A stretch of DNA of 64,000 nucleotides. Source: a virus. Positions 6,619 to 14,806 of this stretch are shown piece after piece. Where the stretch lies: IMG/VR virus record IMGVR_UViG_3300042922_000265, positions 103,374 through 167,373 of that record; one strand, given 5' to 3'. The stretch's first letter is position 1, and each line of letters opens with the position of its first letter. Below the pieces are notes generated by a model. That model was not told the DNA's origin. It was given only the letters and a program-made list of their open reading frames with translations, and searched no databases. The position numbers and the translations under genes were made by a program.

Positions 6619-6921
6619 TCAAACCGCAGGGTCGCTGAGCGCCCGGTCGCGCGCCTCGCACCGGTCGTACCGGTAGACCTTGCCGCCCTTGACGCCGTCA
6701 CGCGGATCAGCCTTGCTGAACTCGTAGGCCAGAATGGCCAGGCTGTCATTGAGCAGTCGCTTCAGCTGCGGGTCACGAGCCTCGCTGATGCGCTGATTGT
6801 CGCAGGCGCGGTGTACGAAGAACATGTTGGGCCAACGGCCCTCGGTCTCGATGTCGGCGGTGTAGCCGTCCTGCTCTCCACCGAACAGCTCGACGTGGAT
6901 GGTTTTGGTCTTGATGGCCAT
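6619..6921 (-). CDS. hypothetical protein, 100 aa
   Basis: The start at 6921 (MAIKTKTIHVELFGG) is preferred because CAGGAGGA lies 7 nt upstream; the longer frame to 6978 has no ribosome site and overlaps the gene before it. Beta-rich N-terminus, then a helical part (LKRLLNDSLAILAYEFSKAD). Function unknown. Confidence 0.75.
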   Translation of the reverse strand: MAIKTKTIHVELFGGEQDGYTADIETEGRWPNMFFVHRACDNQRISEARDPQLKRLLNDSLAILAYEFSKADPRDGVKGGKVYRYDRCEARDRALSDPAV

Positions 6922-6974
6922 GGAAGCATCCTCCTGTTCACCTATTCCAGGGGGTCCCAGGTTCCATCGCAGGG

Positions 6975-7334
6975 TCATTTGAAGTCGTCGGAATCGACGC
7001 CCTCACCGAAATATGGACCGCTCTTGTCGCGGTAACTCATCTCGAACTTCTCCAGCAGACTCTGGGCGAGCGCGTCGGTCACGCTGCCGGTGACCACGTA
7101 ATCGTGTTCAGTGAAAACCTGCTCGATGAACCCTCTCAGCTGGCGGTACCGGCGAGCCTCCTCGGCCTCTAGGGCCTCCAGGCGCGCCGCACGATCACGG
7201 AGGTGCTCCACGACACTGGCGACCGTGGCGATCTCATTCACTCCGCCCTCGGTCAGCTTGACCAAGGCGTTGGCCAGGCGGTCCAGGTCGGAGGCGCTCC
7301 AGTCCTCATAGGGGTCGAGTTGGTTGACCATCAT
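6975..7334 (-). CDS. hypothetical coiled-coil protein, 119 aa
   Basis: A helical protein with a Glu/Ala/Arg-rich coiled segment (HLRDRAARLEALEAEEARRY) in the middle. The ATG-ATG start overlaps the stop of the secreted-protein gene (TGATG), so the two are probably translationally coupled. Function unknown. Confidence 0.75.
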   Translation of the reverse strand: MMVNQLDPYEDWSASDLDRLANALVKLTEGGVNEIATVASVVEHLRDRAARLEALEAEEARRYRQLRGFIEQVFTEHDYVVTGSVTDALAQSLLEKFEMSYRDKSGPYFGEGVDSDDFK

Positions 7335-7723
7335 CAGACCAACCGCTTTCCGACGCCGCCGGTGATCGGCACGCCAGAAACATCAGGGCCTGGGGCCGGT
7401 GCGGCAACGACTTCGCCCCGGTGATCATGCCATGGGCACAACTCGACTGCGGCAGACTCCACAATCGCGAAGGCTTCATCCTGATCGTAAAACCAGGGAG
7501 CCCCTCGGAAGGCGGCGATCACAGCGGTGCCGTTGTTGCTGTCCATCGCGGCACAGGCACCCCGGCCCTGAGCGACCATCAAGGCTGAGTCATGGACGAT
7601 CATCAGGTGGACGCCACCCAGGCGGTCTAGATAGCCAGGGACGTCCGCCTGCGCCGGAGATGCCATGATCATGGCTCCAGCTACGGACAGCATGCCTGCG
7701 AGTGCGAATTTTCCGATTGCCAT
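7334..7723 (-). CDS. secreted DUF732-type protein
   Basis: A Sec signal peptide (residues 1-26, ending SPAQA) is followed by a domain resembling mycobacterial DUF732: YLDRLGGV, then a long helix with GRGACAAMD, and a second Cys in AVELCPWH, giving the family's Cys pair. DUF732 proteins are small exported proteins common in mycobacteria, so this gene points to that host range. Expression is from a leaderless promoter at 7730-7758. Role in infection unknown; envelope modification or superinfection control are guesses. Confidence 0.8.
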   Translation of the reverse strand: MAIGKFALAGMLSVAGAMIMASPAQADVPGYLDRLGGVHLMIVHDSALMVAQGRGACAAMDSNNGTAVIAAFRGAPWFYDQDEAFAIVESAAVELCPWHDHRGEVVAAPAPGPDVSGVPITGGVGKRLV

Positions 7724-7729
7724 AGCACA

Positions 7730-7758
7730 AGTATGTCAGACACTAGAACGTTTTGCAA
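7730..7758 (-). promoter_or_regulatory. leaderless promoter of the DUF732-type gene
   Basis: TTGCAA, 17-bp spacer containing TTCTAG, CATACT, then 6 nt to the ATG at 7723. It lies inside the last codons of the upstream gene. Confidence 0.8.
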
Positions 7759-8266
7759 CCCGGACGATGATCCAGGGAGGCACGCCGTACTTCACGGCCA
7801 GGTGCATCCGCAAGATGTCCCGTGCGACCTGTGGCGCGGTGCTGGGCAGTCTGCGCATCACGTTGCGGATGCGGGAACGCTGGTAGCGCGTCAGGTGGTG
7901 GTATTCACCCTGCCGGGCCTCTGTGGCCCAACCACGAACTCTCGTCGGCCAGGGAGCCGTCCAACCACTGGCACCGCGTACGTCACCGATGCGCCCATCG
8001 AACGTGGGCTCGGCGGTCTGAGACCACCACTTGCCGGGGCGTCTGCCGAACAGCGGGTTATAGGCGCGCCGGTACATGCCGTCTTGTAGGTACTCGCCGA
8101 GCTTCAAGCCCACGGAGAACTCACGACGAAGACGAAGCTCATACTGGTGTGGGCTGAGGATTCCGTGAATCGGCCCGGTGACCAGATCTTCGTCGGCCCG
8201 GTCCAACGCCAGGATGGCCCAAGCCTGGTCTTCCAGGTCTTGGGCCACCCCGTAGTGGAGATCCAC
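7736..8266 (-). CDS. hypothetical protein, 176 aa
   Basis: A GTG start directly after the stop of the DUF932 gene. Helical, Arg- and Trp-rich; the C-terminal half (LTRYQRSRIRNVMRRLP, then ARDILRMHLAVKYGVPPW) is strongly basic and might bind nucleic acid. The 3' end overlaps the promoter of the next gene. Family not recognised. Confidence 0.75.
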   Translation of the reverse strand: MDLHYGVAQDLEDQAWAILALDRADEDLVTGPIHGILSPHQYELRLRREFSVGLKLGEYLQDGMYRRAYNPLFGRRPGKWWSQTAEPTFDGRIGDVRGASGWTAPWPTRVRGWATEARQGEYHHLTRYQRSRIRNVMRRLPSTAPQVARDILRMHLAVKYGVPPWIIVRVAKRSSV

Positions 8267-9460
8267 TTAGACGTTGGCCGCCGCTGCCAGCTGCATGGCC
8301 TGGACTGCGGTGCCCTCCAGCTCGAACGCGCGATCCGGGTTGTCGACCCGCTGGACCATCGAGGTGACCGCGTGCATGATGCCGCCGGAGGTCAGCTGGC
8401 CGCCCCGCATGAAGTCGTCCAGGATCATGTCCTGCTCGCCCTCGGAGTACTGGAGCTTCTTGCCCACCAGCTTGACGGTGTCGTCGGCGTTGGAACCGGG
8501 GATCTCGACGCCCGCGTCCTTGATCAGGTCGTCGCGCAGGCTGGTCAGGTAGCCCTCCGAGAGGAAGGACTTGACCGCATCCTTGACCTGGGCGCGGACG
8601 AACTCGTTGGCCGCGTCCTGGGTCTCGGTGCTCCAGTTGATGGAGCCGGTCTCCAGCTTGCCGCCCAGGTGGACCTTGCGGAAGCCGTCCACGTCCCGAC
8701 GCAGACCGTTCTTGCAGACCTGGACCACCGCGCGGGGCAGGATCTGGAAGGCACCACGGCCCACCTCGGAGTTGGTGAACACCAGGCCCGCGCTCATGAA
8801 CGGGTTGTCCTTGGAGTCCTGGTCATAGAAGTGGTAGCCCTTCACCAGGTCCTGGGCGTGGATCTTGATCTCCGGCACGTCGACTGCCAGGTAGATGCGC
8901 TCGTCGGAGAGATCGATACCGGTGATGTTGGAGGCGTCCAGGCGCTTCTCGACGCCGTCCTCGCCGGTCACGGTGACCTCACGCAGGCCCTGCAGGACGC
9001 TCATGACGGTGTCCAGGTGGTCCCGGAAGCCGTAGCGGTCGCTCAGGATGGCCCGCACGTAGCCCATCGAGGTGGGGTCCTCCGGGTTGGAGCCCTGGAT
9101 GATGCGCAGCAGGCTGCGACCCGTGGCGTCGGCAGCCCACTCGTTGACGTTGGTGTCCAGCAGCGAGACCTTCTCGGCCCGCATGCGGCGAATGTAGCGG
9201 ACCGGGATGCCGAACAGGTCGGCGAGGTTCTGGTCCACGATGTGCGCGGTGTCGTAGGCACCGTTCGGGTTGGTCACGCCGTCGCCGTCGAGGATGATCT
9301 CCTGACCGTCGATGATGATGCGACCCATCTCCAGGTGGATGGAGTTGGTGGGGACCACGAGGTCCACCTTGGCCGCGTGCTGGTCCTTGAGGACCTGCAC
9401 CAGGGTCGGCAGATCGGCGTTGCGAAGGGTGCGGGTGGGAAGCGGGGCGAGAGTGGTCAT
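8267..9460 (-). CDS. DUF932 family phage/plasmid protein
   Basis: 397 residues matching the general DUF932 pattern of phage and plasmid proteins: an N-terminal segment with LFGIPVRYIRRMRAE, a central beta-rich part with AILSDRYGFRDHLD, and a C-terminal region with GYHFYDQDSKDNPFMSAGLVFTNSEVG and VQVCKNGLRR. The family's biochemical role is not established; members often occur among DNA-metabolism and nucleotide genes. A promoter and 40-nt leader precede it. Confidence 0.8.
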   Translation of the reverse strand: MTTLAPLPTRTLRNADLPTLVQVLKDQHAAKVDLVVPTNSIHLEMGRIIIDGQEIILDGDGVTNPNGAYDTAHIVDQNLADLFGIPVRYIRRMRAEKVSLLDTNVNEWAADATGRSLLRIIQGSNPEDPTSMGYVRAILSDRYGFRDHLDTVMSVLQGLREVTVTGEDGVEKRLDASNITGIDLSDERIYLAVDVPEIKIHAQDLVKGYHFYDQDSKDNPFMSAGLVFTNSEVGRGAFQILPRAVVQVCKNGLRRDVDGFRKVHLGGKLETGSINWSTETQDAANEFVRAQVKDAVKSFLSEGYLTSLRDDLIKDAGVEIPGSNADDTVKLVGKKLQYSEGEQDMILDDFMRGGQLTSGGIMHAVTSMVQRVDNPDRAFELEGTAVQAMQLAAAANV

Positions 9461-9502
9461 GTGTTGTGTTCTCCTTCGGGGTGTGTCTGACTGACAGGAT
9501 CT

Positions 9503-9532
9503 ACTTTACACCCTCTATAGGACAAAACACAA
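9503..9532 (-). promoter_or_regulatory. promoter of the DUF932 gene
   Basis: TTGTGT, 18-bp spacer with CTATAG, TAAAGT. A leader of about 40 nt with GAAGGAGAAC precedes the ATG at 9460. Confidence 0.6.
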
Positions 9533-9544
9533 CACCTACTAGAA

Positions 9545-10000
9545 CTAGCTGGTAGACGCCTTGATTTCGTCGTCAACCCTGTAGGGTTCCAGCCAGATCT
9601 CCAGCCGGTCCAGGGCACCATCCCCACCGGTCTTCTCCACCCAGCCGTAGATGTACCCGGCGGCGAACGCCAGGGCCTGGTCCACGTCCTCGTCAGCCAA
9701 ACTGATCACCACCGGGATCTCGCCGTCGTGCATCAGCTGCAGCGGTTCATGACCACCCTCGCCCTCCACGCTGGACCACACGGTCACCTGCTGGCCCATG
9801 GCCCCGGTCTTGAACACTGGGAACTGGGTGGCGATACGGTAGGGCTTAACCTCCTTGGGTACCGAGGGGTTCGGCGTCACCTCCACTCGGACGTGCTGGT
9901 CGGGATGCAGCTCACGGTGCTGGCGCGCCTGAGCAAGGAGATCCTGCGCCTGCGCGTTCTTCCTCAGCTGCTCCAGCCGCTCGCTCATGGGGTCGGACAT
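9545..10000 (-). CDS. hypothetical protein, 151 aa
   Basis: The start MSDPMSERLEQLRKN follows GAAGGAGAAGT. An N-terminal helix leads into a mixed alpha/beta part with YRIATQFPVFKTG and an acidic C-terminus. The first 90 nt overlap the end of the upstream gene in another frame. Function unknown. Confidence 0.72.
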   Translation of the reverse strand: MSDPMSERLEQLRKNAQAQDLLAQARQHRELHPDQHVRVEVTPNPSVPKEVKPYRIATQFPVFKTGAMGQQVTVWSSVEGEGGHEPLQLMHDGEIPVVISLADEDVDQALAFAAGYIYGWVEKTGGDGALDRLEIWLEPYRVDDEIKASTS

Positions 10001-10295
10001 ACTTCTCCTTCATCGCGATGGCCAGACGGTACACCGCTGCCTCGCCGTACATGGTCTTGTCGATCTTGCCGTGCGTAACCACCCGATACTCCAGATCATG
10101 ATCTGCAGCAAGACAAGACGTGGTGTCGTAGATCAACGCCAGAACGTAGGTCGGAAAGTGCTTGCCCTGGCTGGGGGTAATGTCACGCGTTAGCGACCAA
10201 GAGAACAACAGCGGCAGATCCGGCAGCGGAATCTCGCCGAACTCCGGGATCTCCGGCAGCTCAGAACCCCATGCCTCGATCCACGGTGTGGTCAC
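9912..10295 (-). CDS. hypothetical protein, 127 aa
   Basis: A GTG at 10295 overlaps the upstream stop (GTGA) and is preferred to a start 7 codons earlier. The Pro-rich N-terminus (SELPEIPEFGEIPLPDLP) leads to a compact domain. The last 30 residues, Ala/Glu-rich, are read from the sequence that encodes the start of the next gene, an unusually long overlap; a sequencing indel or a real overlap are both possible. Confidence 0.6.
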   Translation of the reverse strand: MTTPWIEAWGSELPEIPEFGEIPLPDLPLLFSWSLTRDITPSQGKHFPTYVLALIYDTTSCLAADHDLEYRVVTHGKIDKTMYGEAAVYRLAIAMKEKYVRPHERAAGAAEEERAGAGSPCSGAPAP

Positions 10296-11251
10296 TTCTT
10301 CACCAGCTGTGTCCACTCGCCTTCAGGAGAAATGCGCCAGACCGTGTCATGCAGGTCCTGTCGTTCGGCGAAGCTCTTGGTGTCCAACCACGCGGTCACG
10401 AGGTTGTGAATGGAGCATTCCAGCAGGTCGTCGTTGGCCCGTTCGTGCAGCGGATGCTTGCTGTTGAAGAACCCCCTGCTGTCGATACGGACGATATGGC
10501 CTTTCTCGTCATCACCAAGGTCGCGCAAGTACTTGCGGGCCTCGGCGAGGTCCTTACGCAGCCACTGCGCCTCGCTCACATGCGGCTTAGTGTCCCACTG
10601 GTTGATGCCCCAGACGATGGCATGCAGAGCGATCTGGAAGTGCCAGCCCCACTCGCGCAGGTCCCACTCCCAGCTATCGGTGAACTCGTAGTCCGGGCGG
10701 ACGCTACCTCGCCGACGAGCCCTGGACATCCACTGCGGGACGAAGTCCTTGGCGGGCTCCGGCGGCGGTTCGGGGTGGTAGTACTGGAAGTTGTTCAGCC
10801 GACGGTGCGCCTCGTTCTCATCGATCTCGTCAAGACCGTCCAGGACCTCTTCCCGGATCGCCTTCCAGATGGGCGCGTGTGGGCGATCGACCCACTCCTG
10901 GGACTCGCGGAAGTGCTCGTAGACCCGGCGCTTGAGCGTGTCGGTGGAGAACTTCTTGGCCGTCTCCCGGACCGGTCCCTGTAGCTTCTCGGCCCAGTAT
11001 TGCTCGTTGATATGACCGACCGGCGACCGGAAGAACTCGAACATGTCCGAGATGCGGGCGAAGTGGTAGTCCTCCAGGTCCCCGGTGATAACCAGGTGTC
11101 CCGGCCAGGTGACCAGGTCGAAGCGCCAGATGCTGGTCCCTGGTTCCTGGAAGCGCACGTGCCGGTAGAGGCCCTCGTCCTTGAGCACGATCATCCGGTG
11201 ATTGGTGACCGAGCACTGCAGCATGGACAGTGGGGTGTGCGGCGTCGTCAC
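10292..11251 (-). CDS. conserved phage hypothetical protein, 319 aa
   Basis: The N-terminal block SIWRFDLVTWPGHLVITGDLEDYHFARISDMFEFF (shown in part: FDLVTWPGHLVITGD) is a pattern I know from many phage and prophage proteins of unknown function. The rest is helical with a Trp-rich stretch (SWEWDLREWGWHFQIALHAI). It is likely cytoplasmic. No catalytic motif seen. Confidence 0.75.
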   Translation of the reverse strand: MTTPHTPLSMLQCSVTNHRMIVLKDEGLYRHVRFQEPGTSIWRFDLVTWPGHLVITGDLEDYHFARISDMFEFFRSPVGHINEQYWAEKLQGPVRETAKKFSTDTLKRRVYEHFRESQEWVDRPHAPIWKAIREEVLDGLDEIDENEAHRRLNNFQYYHPEPPPEPAKDFVPQWMSRARRRGSVRPDYEFTDSWEWDLREWGWHFQIALHAIVWGINQWDTKPHVSEAQWLRKDLAEARKYLRDLGDDEKGHIVRIDSRGFFNSKHPLHERANDDLLECSIHNLVTAWLDTKSFAERQDLHDTVWRISPEGEWTQLVKK

Positions 11252-11457
11252 GAGCGATTCACCCGCAACTCAGCGGTAACCGTGCACCAGTCGCTGCCCT
11301 TCTTGTCGCCAGCCATGTCGCGACCGGCGACGTGATGGGTGACCTTCAGTGGCTTCTTGGGGTCGATACCGAGGCCCTCCGCTGCATCGGCCCAGTCCCG
11401 GATGGACTGCAGCGTGAGCACCTCGTCGGGGTCGACGTTGAGCTTGAGTTCGATCAC
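11248..11457 (-). CDS. hypothetical protein, 69 aa
   Basis: A GTG start overlaps the upstream stop (GTGA) and the 3' end overlaps the next ATG. Small alpha/beta protein (MIELKLNVDPDEVLTLQSI). Function unknown. Confidence 0.7.
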   Translation of the reverse strand: MIELKLNVDPDEVLTLQSIRDWADAAEGLGIDPKKPLKVTHHVAGRDMAGDKKGSDWCTVTAELRVNRS

Positions 11458-11612
11458 TTCACGTACTCCACGTAAGAGTCGTTTTCCCCACCGAGGTGGG
11501 CAAGGCGCGCGGGAATGGACAGGCCCGCGTGTCCGACGTGAGCCTCACCGGTCACCGACAACTCGCGAGCGGCAGCGCGGTCGATCTCCTTGCCCTCGTA
11601 GAAGTACCTCAT
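11454..11612 (-). CDS. hypothetical protein, 52 aa
   Basis: ATG at 11612 with AAGAAGGAGC 4 nt upstream; the frame runs MRYFYEGKEIDRAAAREL to YVEYVK. It is coupled by overlap to the gene downstream. Function unknown. Confidence 0.68.
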   Translation of the reverse strand: MRYFYEGKEIDRAAARELSVTGEAHVGHAGLSIPARLAHLGGENDSYVEYVK

Positions 11613-11644
11613 TTTGCTCCTTCTTGGTAGTCGCTATACGGATT

Positions 11645-12736
11645 CTACAGCCTTGCGGGATCGCGATCGTACTGAATCATGGCCGCCTTCTTGGCCAGCT
11701 CCTCCTCGATCCATTTCTGCGACTCCTTGACCTTGACGTCGAAGTAGCCCTGTGGATCGTTGGGGTCCGCACGCGGCAGCACCCGGTAATTCAGATGGTG
11801 GATCTGGGCGTACTGAATCCACCATTCGTCACTGATCTCACGGCGGTCACCGCCATAGCGCAGCGGATCGGGCTCGAACGGAATCTCCGACGGCGTGATG
11901 ATGTACAGATCGCTCTTGAGCGCATCGGCCTGCTTGAGCAGGGCCATGGGTGGATAGTCCCGCAGCCGGGGGAGGCTCCAGGTGTCCAGGCTGTCGTAGT
12001 GATTGGCCCAGTACTGCCAGTAGCCGTGCGTGCTGTACAAGTCGGTGTCCTGGACGCGCAAGGGTGTCCTGAAGGGCATCCGCTGCAGCGCCGCCTGACC
12101 GCGCCAGATGTTGGTCATCGACTCGATCGTGATGCGATTTTCAACGTTCTCCAGGTACGGCCTGGCGAACTCCACGGTCTGGTCGCACCAGTTGTTGCGC
12201 TGCAGCTCACGGGTCAGCCGGGTCTTGCCGGTCGACTCCGCACCGAAGATGGTCACCGTGGTCTGCAGGAATTTGCGGAACTCCGGGAGGATCAGCCCGA
12301 ACTTCTTCAGCGGCTCCTCGCGGATGGCGGTGCCGCTGACCCGGTTCATCACTCGTTCGACGTCGAAGGGCATCCAGATGGCATCGGTCATCTCCGCACA
12401 CCACTTGCAATAGGGCTCACTGCCGACGATGTAGTCACCGGGCTGGATGCCCATGCCCAGCAGCATGCCCTGCCACAGCTCGCGGAACCCCTGGCCCTGG
12501 GCATCCTCGGGCAGCTGCTTGTGCAGGTGGAACAGCTTGACGTTCGAGGCCAGCTTGAAGTCATTCTTGATCGCCAGCTCCAGCGCGCCCTTGCGCTGCC
12601 AGACCATCGGCTCCGATGGCATCGTCCCCAGCATCACCGTGACACCGTCCTCGGCCAACAGAGAGGCGTAGCGGATCAGCTCCATGTGCCCCACCGTCGG
12701 CGGGATGCAGGTGAGCATCACGAACGCTCTGGCCAT
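11645..12736 (-). CDS. nadR: NadR-like NMN adenylyltransferase / ribosylnicotinamide kinase
   Basis: 363 residues with two domains. Residues 1-150 are a nucleotidyltransferase fold: a degenerate HxGH site as PPTVGH at 12-17 and the family loop SGTAIRE at 134-140. Residues 160-340 are a P-loop kinase with Walker A GAESTGKT at 165-172, as in NadR. Such enzymes make NAD from NMN and phosphorylate nicotinamide riboside to NMN. The DNA-binding domain of enteric NadR is absent. The PnuC transporter gene is immediately upstream (stop/start overlap), and NAMPT lies at 45790-47328. Confidence 0.92.
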   Translation of the reverse strand: MARAFVMLTCIPPTVGHMELIRYASLLAEDGVTVMLGTMPSEPMVWQRKGALELAIKNDFKLASNVKLFHLHKQLPEDAQGQGFRELWQGMLLGMGIQPGDYIVGSEPYCKWCAEMTDAIWMPFDVERVMNRVSGTAIREEPLKKFGLILPEFRKFLQTTVTIFGAESTGKTRLTRELQRNNWCDQTVEFARPYLENVENRITIESMTNIWRGQAALQRMPFRTPLRVQDTDLYSTHGYWQYWANHYDSLDTWSLPRLRDYPPMALLKQADALKSDLYIITPSEIPFEPDPLRYGGDRREISDEWWIQYAQIHHLNYRVLPRADPNDPQGYFDVKVKESQKWIEEELAKKAAMIQYDRDPARL

Positions 12737-13491
12737 CAGAAGTCTCCTCGGGCGGCCTGCGTGGCGGCGATCTCGTCGGGTGTTGCCTCACGGACTCCGA
12801 CCGCTTTCCACTCCCTGCTGCGATTCCACATCCAGAAGCCAACCACGGTGTTGACCAGGAATAGCACGTACTGGAAGCCAGCCAGCGGCAGACCCGAGCT
12901 GAAGTAGGTGTAGATGGCGGCCACGTTGACCACGGCCCATACCGCCCACGTCTCCAGCTTCTTGTTGTCCAGCAGCATCTGCGCCAGCACGGTGCCGATC
13001 AGAATCAGAGCGTCCGCCGGGGCGAACCGTCCTCCAAGACCCTCCACGATCTCCACAGCACCCCAGTAGGTCAGCGCCGTCAGGATGACGTACATCGGCA
13101 GCCAGCGCAGCTTCAGGCGGCTCACAGAACGAGCCTGGTCGTCCGAACGCCACCGGAACCAGCCGTACACCAGGTACGGGCACAGGTAGGCGTTCAGAAT
13201 GGCCGAGGCAGCCAGGTCACTCTGCCAGAACAGCACCGCGTAGGCCGCCGTGCTCACCGCGCCGATCGGGTAGTTGATCCGGCGCTGACGCACGCACAGC
13301 CAGGTGCAGGCATAGCTGGTGTAGACAGCGAACGCCTCCAGCGGGTTGATGCCATCAGGGAGCCAGCCTGCCCACAGAGCGATGGCGTAGCTACCACTGG
13401 TGAACAGACTGGCCAGCGCGAACGCTTCCACCAGATGACCGATCAGCTTCTCGCGTCGGATGACCTTGGTGTAGTACTCCGGGACTGTCAT
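12736..13491 (-). CDS. pnuC: PnuC-family nicotinamide riboside transporter
   Basis: 251 residues with about seven hydrophobic helices and the PnuC core: LCVRQRRINYPIGAVS followed by AAYAVLFWQSDL, and the C-terminal WAVWAVVNVAAIYTYFSSGL. PnuC facilitates nicotinamide riboside uptake; trapping needs a kinase, supplied by the overlapping NadR-like gene. The start at 13491 (MTVPEYYTK) overlaps the upstream stop (ATGA); a start 21 codons earlier would lie inside that gene. Confidence 0.92.
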   Translation of the reverse strand: MTVPEYYTKVIRREKLIGHLVEAFALASLFTSGSYAIALWAGWLPDGINPLEAFAVYTSYACTWLCVRQRRINYPIGAVSTAAYAVLFWQSDLAASAILNAYLCPYLVYGWFRWRSDDQARSVSRLKLRWLPMYVILTALTYWGAVEIVEGLGGRFAPADALILIGTVLAQMLLDNKKLETWAVWAVVNVAAIYTYFSSGLPLAGFQYVLFLVNTVVGFWMWNRSREWKAVGVREATPDEIAATQAARGDF

Positions 13492-13673
13492 TTCTTGTCT
13501 CGGTTGTAGGCGTCCCAGTTGCAGCTCAAACCACCCGAGCTGTTGCCGACGCACCAGACCTCACCGCCATACTCGTCCGCCGGGAGCCAGGCCCCGGTGT
13601 TGGTGATGCCCTCGATGCCGCAGCCGGTCAGGACGACAGCCAAGGCGGCCATCCCGATGATCATCTTCTTCAC
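13488..13673 (-). CDS. small lipoprotein, GGLSC motif (paralogue A)
   Basis: A GTG start overlapping the upstream stop gives MKKMIIGMAALAVVLTGCG, a lipoprotein signal with lipobox LTGC. The mature part is 43 residues and ends GGEVWCVGNSSGGLSCNWDAYN. The neighbour at 13670 ends with the related VDYGGLSCDW, so the pair arose by duplication. Likely surface-exposed in the host envelope. Confidence 0.78.
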   Translation of the reverse strand: MKKMIIGMAALAVVLTGCGIEGITNTGAWLPADEYGGEVWCVGNSSGGLSCNWDAYNRDKK

Positions 13674-13966
13674 TTCTTGCTCCAATCGCAGCTCAAGCCG
13701 CCGTAATCGACGGGCATCCATACACACGGAAGTGTGCGCCCGTCCTTGAGGTTGATGTCGATCTCGTAGGTGTAGGGGACCGTGCCGGTGTAGCCGCGAT
13801 CCTGGACGGTGGCCTCTTCTTTGGACACGGTGTCGCAGCCAACCAAGAAGATCATGACTAGCCCCAGGAGGACCCCAAGCGCCATGGCTTGAAAGAGGGC
13901 CTCCAGACGCTCCACCCGGCCCTGGAGTGTGATGGTGCCAGAGGCATCACGGTCGAAATGCTTCAT
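13670..13966 (-). CDS. small lipoprotein-like protein, GGLSC motif (paralogue B)
   Basis: 98 residues. A basic and helical N-terminus (HFDRDASGTITLQGRVERL) precedes a hydrophobic segment ending in LVGC, a possible late lipobox. The C-terminus PCVWMPVDYGGLSCDW matches paralogue A. The ATG at 13966 overlaps the upstream stop. The membrane anchor may be a plain TM helix rather than a processed signal. Confidence 0.72.
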   Translation of the reverse strand: MKHFDRDASGTITLQGRVERLEALFQAMALGVLLGLVMIFLVGCDTVSKEEATVQDRGYTGTVPYTYEIDINLKDGRTLPCVWMPVDYGGLSCDWSKK

Positions 13967-14358
13967 CGCCGTCGCATCCTCACGGTGATGCCCAGACGGG
14001 TCTCCAACTCGGTCATGCGCTCTTGCAATGCGACCTCGCGGTCGGGCTCCTCTTCGGTCTCTCGCACGATTGTCCTCGCTGCTCGGATGGTGGCCGCCAC
14101 GATCTCGTCGATCGTGGCGGTTTCGACGTTCAGCCGCCGGTAGTCGGAGTTGGGCTCGTGCAAGAACTCCAGCTTGCCGGTGCGGTAGGACAGACGTTTC
14201 TTGCCCCGCCAGTTGGTCTCCAGTTCCTTGCTCCACAAGGTTCCCCACACCTCACCAGCGCGAAAGTCCAGCTCCAGGAGCCAGCCGTAGCCCTTGGGTG
14301 GCGCAGGCATCGCGGGTTCCAACTCGGTGACGTAGCCGCCGTTCACGCTCCCGGTCAT
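13963..14358 (-). CDS. hypothetical protein, 131 aa
   Basis: The start MTGSVNGGYVTELEPAMP overlaps the upstream stop (ATGA). Its middle is beta-rich (GYGWLLELDFRAGEVWGTLW), and the C-terminus is a charged coiled helix (EEEPDREVALQERMTELETR). Function unknown; it is translated with the membrane genes on either side. Confidence 0.72.
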   Translation of the reverse strand: MTGSVNGGYVTELEPAMPAPPKGYGWLLELDFRAGEVWGTLWSKELETNWRGKKRLSYRTGKLEFLHEPNSDYRRLNVETATIDEIVAATIRAARTIVRETEEEPDREVALQERMTELETRLGITVRMRRR

Positions 14359-14561
14359 CGTGCCTCCAATTGTTCGACGAGCAGATCGAAGGTGCCGACC
14401 TGGACCAGACCCTTGAAGAGCAAGCCCATGGCCACGATCCATAGAACGGAAGTGACCGTCGCGGCGAGAACCGACCCGATGATGGTCTCGGCTTGTGCCA
14501 TCCCCATCATGAAGTACAGGCAGATGAAGTAGGCGATCGCAGCCAGCGGCAGGTAGCTCAT
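14355..14561 (-). CDS. two-TM small membrane protein
   Basis: 68 residues with two hydrophobic helices (LPLAAIAYFICLYFMMGMA and SVLAATVTSVLWIVAMGLL) in hairpin topology. It overlaps both neighbours by ATGA. Function unknown; size and topology would also suit a holin-like or antiholin protein, but it is far from the endolysin. Confidence 0.72.
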   Translation of the reverse strand: MSYLPLAAIAYFICLYFMMGMAQAETIIGSVLAATVTSVLWIVAMGLLFKGLVQVGTFDLLVEQLEAR

Positions 14562-14806
14562 TGGACCACCTGCGGTGGCAGCATCAGTTCGACCCAGGTG
14601 GTGGGCTCCGGGGGTGCCAGCGGCACCGTGGGGCTCAGCAGGTCCTCGATGTACTGATCGAGAAACGGGGTGATCTGCTCCTCGGGCTGGACGGTGTAGA
14701 CCGTTTCCGAAGGTTGGGCTTCCGGCGGGTTCTCCGGTGAGGTACCGCAGGCACTCAGTCCGAGCGCGGCGGCGACCGCCATGGTGGCGATGAGGGTACG
14801 GTTCAT
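14558..14806 (-). CDS. lipoprotein, 82 aa
   Basis: Signal peptide MNRTLIATMAVAAALGLSACG with lipobox LSAC, then a Pro/Glu-rich mature region (SPENPPEAQPSE). It is the first of a run of five envelope-directed genes down to PnuC. A promoter is likely at 14837-14860. Confidence 0.82.
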   Translation of the reverse strand: MNRTLIATMAVAAALGLSACGTSPENPPEAQPSETVYTVQPEEQITPFLDQYIEDLLSPTVPLAPPEPTTWVELMLPPQVVQ

